Part shown: positions 1 to 6,077 of the stretch, one piece after another
Numbering within the stretch: position 1 is the first letter of the stretch
Layout of the letters: each line of letters begins with the position of its first letter
Origin: an uncultured bacterium
GTDB lineage: Bacteria > Patescibacteria > ABY1 > SG8-24 > 2-12-FULL-60-25
Length of the DNA: 8,774 nucleotides
Direction of reading: 5' to 3'
Assembly: GCA_937863195.1 (NCBI GenBank)
Contig: CALMET010000148.1
Coordinates: forward strand, 1 to 8,774
Translations under genes and position numbers: made by a program
Notes under the pieces: generated by a model
What the model saw: the letters and a program-made list of their open reading frames with translations, nothing else
Databases searched by the model: none
Told to the model about the DNA's origin: nothing

Positions 1-191
1 CCGCTAAATGCGTCGGGATACATTTGCGCATGTGGCGAGACGATCATGATGGTGTCTGGCTTTGCGAGATAGAGCGCTTGTTCAAGTTGCTCAAAGGCTT
101 TAAGCGTCTGCGTGAGTTTTTCACGATGTTCTTTGCCTACGCTTTGAATAAGCAATGGCGAATGCGGAACGACAGCAGCAAAGACGATCAT
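1..191 (-). CDS. LigB-like class III extradiol dioxygenase / MEMO-superfamily protein (N-terminal part)
   Basis: Read on the minus strand from ATG at 191, this frame stays open to the left edge and gives 63 residues, beginning MIVFAAVVPHSPLL. The 'PHSP' motif (His10) and 'VSPH' (His54), on either side of a helical stretch, match the N-terminal layout of class III extradiol dioxygenase LigB and the related MEMO1/AmmeMemoRadiSam protein B proteins. In LigB two such histidines bind the active-site metal. The C-terminal part, including the acidic ligand, is outside the window, so activity cannot be judged; MEMO-type members often have no known dioxygenase activity. The start overlaps the stop of the upstream lysozyme-like gene as ATGA (188-191), with no Shine-Dalgarno site, which implies translational coupling. 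The superfamily is fairly secure and the substrate unknown. It is probably cytoplasmic, since no signal peptide is visible. Confidence 0.72.
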   Translation of the reverse strand, partial: MIVFAAVVPHSPLLIQSVGKEHREKLTQTLKAFEQLEQALYLAKPDTIMIVSPHAQMYPDAFS

Positions 192-1642
192 ACGGCGTCG
201 AGAGAGGGCTCAGCGGCCGGTGCCGTTGGCGTTGTTTCTAAGCTAAATGGTTTACCAATCTCATACGATTTAAGAAGGGCATCAGAAACAATCACGACAT
301 TGCGCCACTGCCAGCCAACGCGTTCAAAGACTTCGCCTGAAACGATAGGGCGAAGCTTGCCGAGCTCGACAACAAAGACGGCTGGATCTTTAACGCCGCG
401 AACAAGCTCACCGTCGCGCAGGGTATAAGGGGCACCTGTTTTATAGGCGTCGATGGTTTTTTGGTCGAGGAGTTTTGACTTGCGACCTTTGAAGTAGATC
501 CCTAAGAGTGCCGGGTCAGCGATGCGTTGCTTTACGTCATCCTGAATATACCAGAAATTCTTTTTTGGATCTTGAGCTAATAATCCGGTTGGATGCTGTT
601 TTTCTGACGAGATATCGGCGCCGGGTTCATAAGCACTGAGTTCTTCATCTTCGATAACGAGAATGTCGTCTTCAATAAAGCCAAGTCTTCTGAAAACCTC
701 CTGGCTCTTAATGAGGCGCTTTTTACCATCCGCGAGCAGGTAGAGTTTGCCTTTTGGTGTCTCTACGATCGAGTAGTTCGGGTATTCGATGCCCTCGCCC
801 GTTGGATATCTTAATAAGTCGCTTTCGCTTACTTGAATGATCTTGCTTGAGTCCACCATGCTATAGGCGACGATCTTTGAGGCGAAGGGTTTTTTGGTGC
901 CAAAGCGAATGAGGTAGATCTTGCCGTCGCTTGATTGGGCGATAGTCCCGTCAGGCAAGCTAAGCGAGAACCAGCGCTTCCAAATACGCCAGAGATTCAG
1001 GTTGCCGTGAATGTGTGGTGTATAGGTATAAAGCATGGCCGTCGCATTGTTCACCGGCGTAATTTTGCTGCCGCTAATCAAAACGGTTTTGCCTGGCGCG
1101 TGACCTGAGATCGTTGTGCCTTTGCCGAGCAGCTGCATGTAGTAGCGTTCGCGATGTTGCTTGGCGGCATATTCGACCTGGTTGGCAAAGCCCTTAAAGT
1201 CTTGAATGCGAGGGTCATCTTTGGCACAGGCATCACACACGCCAAAACCCGTAGCCCAATCAAGAGCGCGTTGGGTGATATTTTTTGTCTCTACCAAGCT
1301 CTGTTCTTTTTGTAATAGAACCAGCAAGTATTGAGGATTGATTTTGTACGTCGTTGCAACGCGCCAAATAACCTGAGCAGGTTCTTTTTCGATGCCGTCG
1401 GTATCCATGACTTTGATCGTGTTTAACGAGCCGCGTGCTTTCAAGAACGCTCGGATAGAGGCGAGGTCCATGCGCGTTACATCAAAAATATCATCATCCG
1501 TTAGGATAGCATTTGGATCAAAGCCAGCTTCTAGATCAGCGGCAGGGATTTCATAACCGGCCGCGAGGGCAGGGTTGATGAGCGAAGCGCCTTGGGTCGC
1601 GAGGAGGGTCAAGACAGTAAGAATGACAAAATACCGTTTCAT
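188..1642 (-). CDS. Secreted lysozyme-like protein with four C-terminal repeats
   Basis: This 484-residue protein has a clear signal peptide (residues 1-27, hydrophobic core, likely cut after 'ALA'), so it should be exported. Residues about 55-225 resemble lysozyme/SLT-like proteins known mainly from Actinobacteria and CPR bacteria: 'INPQYLLVLLQKEQSL' (101-116) with Glu113 as candidate catalytic acid, 'GFGVCDAC' (132-139), a 'GFANQVEYAAKQ' helix (151-162) and 'NNATAMLYTYTPH' (198-210). Cleavage of the peptidoglycan glycan strand is therefore plausible but unproven. Residues 231-466 hold four diverged repeats of about 55 residues, with consensus features G-x-L-V, an aromatic strand, 'GKxRxIxSxEVF', a later 'D..L..Y' and 'G.PI'. 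These may bind the cell wall or another surface polymer. A Pro/Ala-rich tail (470-477) follows. The start has no Shine-Dalgarno site. The gene is divergent from the glycosyltransferase operon and overlaps the LigB-like gene by 4 bases. Export is near certain; the enzymatic role is moderate. Confidence 0.68.
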   Translation of the reverse strand: MKRYFVILTVLTLLATQGASLINPALAAGYEIPAADLEAGFDPNAILTDDDIFDVTRMDLASIRAFLKARGSLNTIKVMDTDGIEKEPAQVIWRVATTYKINPQYLLVLLQKEQSLVETKNITQRALDWATGFGVCDACAKDDPRIQDFKGFANQVEYAAKQHRERYYMQLLGKGTTISGHAPGKTVLISGSKITPVNNATAMLYTYTPHIHGNLNLWRIWKRWFSLSLPDGTIAQSSDGKIYLIRFGTKKPFASKIVAYSMVDSSKIIQVSESDLLRYPTGEGIEYPNYSIVETPKGKLYLLADGKKRLIKSQEVFRRLGFIEDDILVIEDEELSAYEPGADISSEKQHPTGLLAQDPKKNFWYIQDDVKQRIADPALLGIYFKGRKSKLLDQKTIDAYKTGAPYTLRDGELVRGVKDPAVFVVELGKLRPIVSGEVFERVGWQWRNVVIVSDALLKSYEIGKPFSLETTPTAPAAEPSLDAV

Positions 1643-1660
1643 GGGTTAAGGTTAACATAA

Positions 1661-3301
1661 ATGCCTCTCTCCGAGAACAAGAAGGACCGGGTAATTGCCT
1701 GGGGACTCTTTGCTGCCGCCTGGCTGGTCGGCTCGTCTTTGCTATGGTTTGGGGGCAAGACGCTTTCATCCCCAGACGAGACGGCGGTCTTGGTCACCGC
1801 TCAAGATATCGCTCAGAGCTATTCAGCCCGAATGCCAGAGCCATTGGCTGCAAAGGCAGGGTGGTTGCATCCACGTAGTTGGGTGTCACAAGGTGAGGGG
1901 ATTGTGCCTGTTGGGTTCATTGGTTGGCCTTGGATACTTTCGGTGTTCATATTGATTACGGGGACAGCCTTCACAAAATGGTTGTCGATCGCCATTGCTG
2001 CCTCAAGTGTACCAGCGCTTTATGTGCTATTACGAAAGCGCTTTTCACGCCCAGCTTCATTAGTTGGAACACTGACATTGTTTTCTTATCCCGCATTTTT
2101 TCTCTATCTCAATCGTAGCTTGTTTCCAAATCCGCCAATACTTGCGGCAACACTTTGGCTCACGTACTTCTTGAAGGCGGATCTTTTATCGAATACCAAA
2201 AGTGATCAGCAAAAGATCTATCAAAACTATTGGCGCGAGTTTGTTATCGGTATACTCTTTGCTGCTATCTGCGTCATTCGCCCGATTGAACTGTTCTGGG
2301 TTTTACCTTGGTTGGGAGCGGTGGCCTATACTAAGCAACTTCATCCAACGCGAAAGCAACTTCTTGCAGTAGTAACAGGCATGGGTGTCATTCTCCTTCC
2401 TGTCTGGATTCTCGCCTGGCGCACCTATGGCGCACCTTGGAGTGTCGGCTACTTTTTACGAGATAATAGTACCCCCACAAGCGTGGGGGCAGGGGGTTCA
2501 GAAGGGGCGGGGAGTTCAGCCGTGCGCCTGCTCGCCTTCGGCTTTCATCCCCGAAACGTTTGGTGGAATTTGCGCTCGTTTGGTTTTGGCTTTGCTTTGC
2601 CTTGGGCGGTATTGCTAATCGGGGTAGCCGGGCTTTATCTCAAGCCCTGGGCCGAAGTCTGTTGGAAGTATCGCCGAAAACTTAAAAGCGTTTTACGTGA
2701 ACTCGCCTCACCTGATCACGGATTCATCGCCGCCATTCTTGGACTCGGATTATTAGCCGCTTATTATGGCAACGGTCTTTATACCGATCACGTACGCGTC
2801 GGTGCTGTCACCGTCGGTAATTCGTATCTACGTTATCTTTTGCCTGTTGCGGCCATATCAGGCTGGGCAATCGCGTGGCTCTATGATCGCGTCGAAAAGG
2901 GGAGACCACAGAAGATCGTCCTAGCAATCGCGTTCGTGTTATGTAGCTTTGGTCTTTATCGTGGGGCGTTTGGCGATGATGAATCCGTTTTGGCCGTGAT
3001 TCAATCAACGCGGCTTAATGACCAAACGCGTACAAAAACCGAGCAGGTCATGCCAGCAGAGTCCATTATTTTTTCAGACCGTTCTGATAAGATCTTCTTT
3101 CCTACCTATAAAGCTGTCTCCCCAATGCCGTCATTGCCCGAAGTCTCAAGATTGTTGAAGTCGATAGAGGTACCGGCAGCGTTCTATTCGCGTCCACTCA
3201 ACCAAAAACAACGCGACGAATGGCGCAACCACGGCCTACAACTTGAAGAGCTTTTCGCTTTTGATCGCCATGTATTGTACCGTATACGCCATCTGCCATG
3301 A
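1661..3301 (+). CDS. Multi-pass GT-C-like glycosyltransferase (GT39/ArnT-type superfamily)
   Basis: A 546-residue integral membrane protein with about ten to eleven predicted segments (roughly 12-32, 83-101, 104-124, 132-150, 157-172, 193-217, 233-253, 307-327, 353-370, 391-408, 418-434) and a C-terminal soluble part (435-546). 'SSPDETAVLV' (36-45) lies in the first outward loop just after TM1, where GT-C enzymes carry the acidic Asp/Glu catalytic motif; Asp39-Glu40 are the candidates. GT-C enzymes transfer sugars from polyprenyl-phosphate carriers on the outer face of the membrane; donor and acceptor here are unknown. Residues 269-285 are a Ser/Gly/Thr-rich stretch encoded by an unusual C-then-G-rich DNA segment. 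ATG 1661 is preceded by a weak AAGG about 9 bases upstream. It is first in a tight operon; its stop overlaps the next start as ATGA. Similarity is by topology and motif only, so it could be another polytopic envelope protein. Confidence 0.62.
   Translation: MPLSENKKDRVIAWGLFAAAWLVGSSLLWFGGKTLSSPDETAVLVTAQDIAQSYSARMPEPLAAKAGWLHPRSWVSQGEGIVPVGFIGWPWILSVFILITGTAFTKWLSIAIAASSVPALYVLLRKRFSRPASLVGTLTLFSYPAFFLYLNRSLFPNPPILAATLWLTYFLKADLLSNTKSDQQKIYQNYWREFVIGILFAAICVIRPIELFWVLPWLGAVAYTKQLHPTRKQLLAVVTGMGVILLPVWILAWRTYGAPWSVGYFLRDNSTPTSVGAGGSEGAGSSAVRLLAFGFHPRNVWWNLRSFGFGFALPWAVLLIGVAGLYLKPWAEVCWKYRRKLKSVLRELASPDHGFIAAILGLGLLAAYYGNGLYTDHVRVGAVTVGNSYLRYLLPVAAISGWAIAWLYDRVEKGRPQKIVLAIAFVLCSFGLYRGAFGDDESVLAVIQSTRLNDQTRTKTEQVMPAESIIFSDRSDKIFFPTYKAVSPMPSLPEVSRLLKSIEVPAAFYSRPLNQKQRDEWRNHGLQLEELFAFDRHVLYRIRHLP
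2472..2512 (+). repeat. Hairpin plus potential G-quadruplex tract inside the glycosyltransferase gene
   Basis: CCCCCAC (2472-2478) pairs perfectly with GTGGGGG (2483-2489) across a four-base AAGC loop. The right arm also starts four G-runs: G5 (2485-2489), G5 (2492-2496), G4 (2504-2507) and G4 (2509-2512), with loops of 2, 7 and 1 bases. This meets the usual definition of an intramolecular G-quadruplex motif. Hairpin and quadruplex share the first G-run, so they exclude each other. The frame stays open, encoding a Ser/Thr/Gly-rich loop (residues 271-284). No other such tract was seen in the window. Confidence 0.7.
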
Positions 3302-4776
3302 GTGAGATCCCGTTCTTTGCGCGTGTCATTGTGCGCTTGATTGCCTGGTCAGCTTGCGCCGGCATTATTGCGATTGTCTTGCTGCAACAATTTCCTCCGA
3401 GTGGCCGTATTGAGCGTTCATTTGTTTTTGATGGCAAAAGTATTTGGCTCTACCCCTTTCAGCCAGGCGAGCGCGTGACCTCGCCGGGCAAACAGCCCGA
3501 TGGTTGGACGGGTCAACGTATTGTTTCTGAACCCGTTTATACGACGGTGCGCTTGCCTGGGCCATTTGACCGTCTCGATGTCTCGCTCGATATTCGCGCT
3601 AAAGATCAGCCTATCGCTGAGCTTGGTATTCTTCGCGATGAAGAAGCGTTTCAATTTGAGTATAAACCGCTCTTTAGCCAGGCCTTGATTGATGGATGGA
3701 AGGAGGCCGAATATCAGGGTGCACATGGCTTCATTCGTGAGGACGGATTGCCATCGGACCTGCTTTCAAAAGATGCCCAGCGCGTGCTCGTCTGGGGCTC
3801 GGATTCTCCGGAGCTCATCTTAGGCGATAGCGTGCCATTGCCGCGTTCGGTCGATATCAACTTGCGCGGGACGCATGAGTTTTGGCTTGTCCCGGTGAAT
3901 GGTCAAATCGACATGACCTTTTTATTGCAAGACGCCAATCGCGCCCGTGCCGGTACGCAAAATGTCGGCGCCTTTATTCTGCGAAAAGGGGATGACGTCT
4001 TAGTCACGGAGCCTGTATCAGTAAGCGGCACCTTAGATGCCAAGATGAGCCAACCTTTTCAAAAACGCATCTTCGCCAATAACTTGGCGGACGGCGTTTA
4101 TCGCCTCACCTTTCAAGCGGACGATGATTTCTTTATCCGTCACATCGATTCGCCGGTACGCCGTTGGGTGGTTGGACCGCGCTTTTATCCAGGTGATGCC
4201 GTTGGCTATAAAGAAGGTCGCGTCTCGGTTTCATGGCTGACAAACTCGCAGCACATGACCGCCGAAGTCCGTCATGCGGATTCATTGCAGACGGTAAGTT
4301 TTGGTTCAGCGACACAAGCAATAGATAAAACGCATACGCCTTATGCGATGGCTCGCGCGAGTGCCGACATGAGCGCACCTTGGGCAACCGTTAGCCAGCC
4401 GATCAGCAATGTCCGTATGGTGGGGGATGGTTTTTTTGCCGTCGACGCTCAAGCCGCCTTTGCGCCCGCCTTGCGACGCCTCACCGCTGACACCAAGCCA
4501 ACCGAAGAGGGCATCGTAGCCATCCGCACCCCCTATGTCGCTCCGCAATACCTCGGAGATGACTGGTATCGCGTCAAAGCTTCTTTCACCTTGCCAGACA
4601 CCTCTGAATCACAAAAACTCGCCCTAGGCCTCCCTGGCCTGCAATACCGTCTTGGGGCTTTTGATATCCGCGCGGTGCAGTTGAGTTATGTGCGACCATC
4701 CTTAAACGCCCAAGAATTCTTACAAACCCTGAAGGCCGAAGCGCGACGTGCCTATCAGCGTTTGCGTACCATGTAA
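3298..4776 (+). CDS. Single-TM protein with large extracytoplasmic domain, unknown function
   Basis: I do not recognise a named family. The 492-residue product has a short cytoplasmic start, one N-terminal membrane segment (about 8-30, an uncleaved anchor or signal) and about 450 residues predicted outside the membrane. That part is rich in short alternating hydrophobic/polar stretches typical of beta-sandwich domains, for example 'FDRLDVSLDIRA', 'GTHEFWLVPVNG', 'DGVYRLTFQADDDFFI' and 'DDWYRVKASFTLP'. No catalytic motif stands out; the carbohydrate-binding look of the domains is an impression only. The C-terminus ends in a basic helix (about 472-492). Its ATG overlaps the glycosyltransferase stop (ATGA) and has no Shine-Dalgarno site, so the two are likely translationally coupled and act together, perhaps with this protein as acceptor, partner or polymer-handling factor. 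That role is inferred from position alone. Confidence 0.7.
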   Translation: MSEIPFFARVIVRLIAWSACAGIIAIVLLQQFPPSGRIERSFVFDGKSIWLYPFQPGERVTSPGKQPDGWTGQRIVSEPVYTTVRLPGPFDRLDVSLDIRAKDQPIAELGILRDEEAFQFEYKPLFSQALIDGWKEAEYQGAHGFIREDGLPSDLLSKDAQRVLVWGSDSPELILGDSVPLPRSVDINLRGTHEFWLVPVNGQIDMTFLLQDANRARAGTQNVGAFILRKGDDVLVTEPVSVSGTLDAKMSQPFQKRIFANNLADGVYRLTFQADDDFFIRHIDSPVRRWVVGPRFYPGDAVGYKEGRVSVSWLTNSQHMTAEVRHADSLQTVSFGSATQAIDKTHTPYAMARASADMSAPWATVSQPISNVRMVGDGFFAVDAQAAFAPALRRLTADTKPTEEGIVAIRTPYVAPQYLGDDWYRVKASFTLPDTSESQKLALGLPGLQYRLGAFDIRAVQLSYVRPSLNAQEFLQTLKAEARRAYQRLRTM

Positions 4777-4777
4777 T

Positions 4778-5128
4778 ATGTCGATGATGAATCTCTTGCG
4801 TTTCTTTATTCGCGCCCTCGCTGAGGGTGGTGTTGTTGTTTGTGTGTTGCTTGCCGTTGCCGAGTGGTTATTGCCGGGTTCGGTGCTACCGTATGTGCCT
4901 TTGCCTGTTTTGGCCTTTGTTGTACTTGGGCTTAGTTTGCTTACTCGGGGCCAAGGTTCTTTTGCAGGGGCTATTTTGCTCGCTCTTATACTCATTAGTA
5001 TTCTCATTCTTGCTTCGGCGCTCCTATTAGGGAGTGGGATGCACGCGCTCGCCGTTCTCGTCGCACTCGCTTCAGTCTCGCTCTTAATCATTGCTCACTC
5101 CTATGAAAAACACCCAACTCTTTCTTGA
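4778..5128 (+). CDS. Small four-TM membrane protein, unknown function
   Basis: A 116-residue, very hydrophobic protein with four likely membrane helices (about 15-33, 40-56, 62-85, 88-106) and short polar ends; the C-terminus is 'HSYEKHPTLS'. I chose ATG 4778, one base after the upstream TAA, since an upstream in-frame start would lie inside the previous gene; ATG 4787 is a possible alternative. There is no Shine-Dalgarno site, so reinitiation or coupling is likely. It sits between the extracytoplasmic protein and the HIT gene, and its 3' end runs 26 bases past the HIT start in another frame. No family is recognised. An accessory subunit of the glycosyltransferase system is possible but rests only on position. 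Confidence 0.66.
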   Translation: MSMMNLLRFFIRALAEGGVVVCVLLAVAEWLLPGSVLPYVPLPVLAFVVLGLSLLTRGQGSFAGAILLALILISILILASALLLGSGMHALAVLVALASVSLLIIAHSYEKHPTLS

Positions 5129-5516
5129 TATCATCGCTGGTAAAATCCCATCAGAAAAGATTTATGAAGATGAAAACGTCTTTGCTTTTTTAGATATCCA
5201 TCCAACCAACAAAGGTCATGTGCTCGTCGTGCCAAAGCAGCACTCAGAAGGCTTGCTTGATACCCAAGACGAGGTGCTTGCTGCTCTCATGATTGCCGTT
5301 AAAAAGGTCGCTGCTGCCGTCATGCAGGCAACAGGAGCGCAGGGGTTTAATCTCATCCAAAACAATGGCGCCGCTGCCGGGCAAGTTATTTTTCATACCC
5401 ACGTTCACATTATCCCACGTTTTGAAGGCGACGGTTTTGCCCACTGGCCAGGCATGGACTATGCAGAAGGTGAAGCGAAAGAAGTGGCAGAGAATATTCG
5501 AAAAGCTCTTGGTTAG
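5103..5516 (+). CDS. HIT-family nucleotide hydrolase (Hint-like)
   Basis: A 137-residue protein of normal length for bacterial HIT/Hint proteins. The histidine triad is 'HTHVHII' (98-104, pattern HxHxHxx), and by analogy with HINT1 the middle His100 is the likely nucleophile. The upstream family features are also present: 'IPSEKIYEDENVFAFLDIHPTNKGHVLVVPK' positions 15-45, with the 'D.P...GH.LV.PK'-like block, and 'NLIQNNG.AAGQ' (83-94), which binds the nucleotide. Members hydrolyse phosphoramidates such as AMP-lysine or aminoacyl-AMP in the cytoplasm. I prefer ATG 5103; an in-frame TTG at 5091 would add only four residues unlike the family. The start lies inside the 3' end of the four-TM gene, so this is the last gene of the operon by coupling. 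Its link to glycosylation is not evident. Confidence 0.93.
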   Translation: MKNTQLFLDIIAGKIPSEKIYEDENVFAFLDIHPTNKGHVLVVPKQHSEGLLDTQDEVLAALMIAVKKVAAAVMQATGAQGFNLIQNNGAAAGQVIFHTHVHIIPRFEGDGFAHWPGMDYAEGEAKEVAENIRKALG

Positions 5517-5545
5517 TTGACGCTCTTGTTTGGTTGCGATAAATA
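5517..5545 (+). promoter_or_regulatory. Putative promoter of the first cassette gene
   Basis: TTGACG (5517-5522, five of six to the -35 consensus) is followed after exactly 17 bases by TAAATA (5540-5545, three of six to the -10). It starts directly after the HIT stop codon. The second cassette has the same TTGACG with a 17-base spacer before TAAGAC, which strengthens both. The -10 is weak. Confidence 0.4.
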
Positions 5546-5553
5546 TCATCGCA
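5535..5553. promoter_or_regulatory. Inverted repeat overlapping the -10, possible operator
   Basis: TGCGAT (5535-5540) and ATCGCA (5548-5553) form a perfect six-base inverted repeat with a seven-base spacer, covering the putative -10. No T-run follows, so it does not look like a terminator of the upstream operon. A repressor site is possible; no regulator gene is nearby. It is not conserved in the second cassette. Confidence 0.3.
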
Positions 5554-5573
5554 GTCCTTTCAACTTCTTGCTA

Positions 5574-5580
5574 AAGAGGT
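5574..5580 (+). promoter_or_regulatory. Ribosome binding site of the first cassette gene
   Basis: AAGAGGT lies four bases (AGAGG to ATG) before ATG 5584 and settles that start. The same site with the same spacing occurs at 6068-6074. The other genes in this window lack a comparable site. Confidence 0.75.
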
Positions 5581-5583
5581 GCT

Positions 5584-5952
5584 ATGTTTCGCTTTCTGCA
5601 GGCGTGCTATTGGACGTTCTTCTGTCGGCGAGAGAAGCCCGACACAGTACCATCAAAAATCCATCCCTACCGTATTATCCCGAGGGGCTGGTGTGTACGG
5701 CGGGAGAAGTCCGACGATGAGGTCTACAATGTCTCGCAAGTATTTCTTTTGAACGAAGATCTGCTCGCATGCGCTGCCGTTGAATCGGATGATCACTATC
5801 AGTTGCCTCAGTTTTGGCTCTTGAAGGGTTCGCGATTGGTCATCAACCACGTTGGTGATCAGATGGTGACCGTAGTAACGAGGGTTTTTGATGGGGTGCC
5901 ATTTTTCATCACCTTCGATAAATTGGCAGAGATGACCCGTCTCAATGACTGA
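5584..5952 (+). CDS. Small cassette protein 1, unknown family, paralogue of the 6078 gene
   Basis: A 122-residue soluble protein that I cannot assign to a family. It begins with an aromatic/basic segment (MFRF...WTFFCRREKP), then 'PYRIIPRG' (28-35), 'YNVSQVFLLNED' (48-59), 'HY' (71-72), 'FWLLKGSRLVI' (77-87) and 'GDQMV' (91-95). These blocks occur in the same order in the neighbouring 6078 gene, so the two are paralogues. The hydrophobic/polar alternation from about residue 48 suggests a small beta-rich fold. It lacks the roughly 50-residue C-terminal tail of its paralogue; its TGA stop (5950-5952) lies in the repeat that carries the terminator. Residues 36-45 hold 'VRREKSD', echoing 'CRREKPD' at 14-20, from an 18-base DNA repeat. 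It has its own promoter-like site, Shine-Dalgarno site and terminator, so it is likely an independent unit. Confidence 0.72.
   Translation: MFRFLQACYWTFFCRREKPDTVPSKIHPYRIIPRGWCVRREKSDDEVYNVSQVFLLNEDLLACAAVESDDHYQLPQFWLLKGSRLVINHVGDQMVTVVTRVFDGVPFFITFDKLAEMTRLND
5626..5715 (+). repeat. 18-base direct microrepeat within cassette gene 1
   Basis: Bases 5626-5643 and 5698-5715 match at 16 of 18 positions and lie in the same frame, encoding 'RREKPD' and 'RREKSD'. The second copy falls where cassette protein 1 is five residues longer than its paralogue (between PRG and FLL), so it may be a small insertion by duplication. Chance cannot be excluded at this length. Confidence 0.5.
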
Positions 5953-5998
5953 CCGTAGCCGCAACGACAGAAAAAGTCGTTCGTCTACGGCTTTTTTT
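5953..5998 (+). terminator. Rho-independent terminator of cassette 1
   Basis: CCGTAG (5953-5958) pairs with CTACGG (5985-5990), and AACGAC (5963-5968) with GTCGTT (5976-5981). A small internal loop lies between the two helices and an A-rich loop at 5969-5975. A run of seven T follows (5992-5998). The stem begins on the base after the stop codon of the 5584 gene. It has a near-identical copy at 6625-6668. Confidence 0.88.
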
Positions 5999-6012
5999 GT
6001 TTGCGATAACGA

Positions 6013-6041
6013 TTGACGATTGTATCTTATTACGTTAAGAC
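6013..6041 (+). promoter_or_regulatory. Putative promoter of the second cassette gene
   Basis: TTGACG (6013-6018) is followed after 17 bases by TAAGAC (6036-6041, three of six to the -10). The -35 hexamer and spacing equal those of cassette 1. The region also has three CGAT/CGATTG-type repeats (6004-6022) that could bind a regulator. The weak -10 keeps confidence low. Confidence 0.38.
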
Positions 6042-6067
6042 GATGTGGCTCTTTCGACTTCTAACCT

Positions 6068-6074
6068 AAGAGGT
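6068..6074 (+). promoter_or_regulatory. Ribosome binding site of the second cassette gene
   Basis: AAGAGGT with the same spacing to ATG 6078 as in cassette 1. It decides the start against an in-frame GTG at 6045, which would put this site inside the coding region. The 30 bases before the two ATGs match at 21 positions without gaps. Confidence 0.78.
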
Positions 6075-6077
6075 GAC

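Noticed and set aside
24..428. Plus-strand reading frame of 134 codons
   Set aside because: It lies opposite the LigB-like and lysozyme-like genes, crosses their junction, and has a low-complexity, unprotein-like sequence.
5653..5964. Minus-strand frame opposite cassette gene 1
   Set aside because: It has no start signal, while the plus strand has a Shine-Dalgarno site, a paralogue and a terminator.
6043..6069. Eight-codon upstream frame (MWLFRLLT) ending just before the cassette 2 ribosome binding site, as a leader peptide
   Set aside because: It has no ribosome binding site, no counterpart in cassette 1, and its ATG lies before the start expected from the putative promoter.
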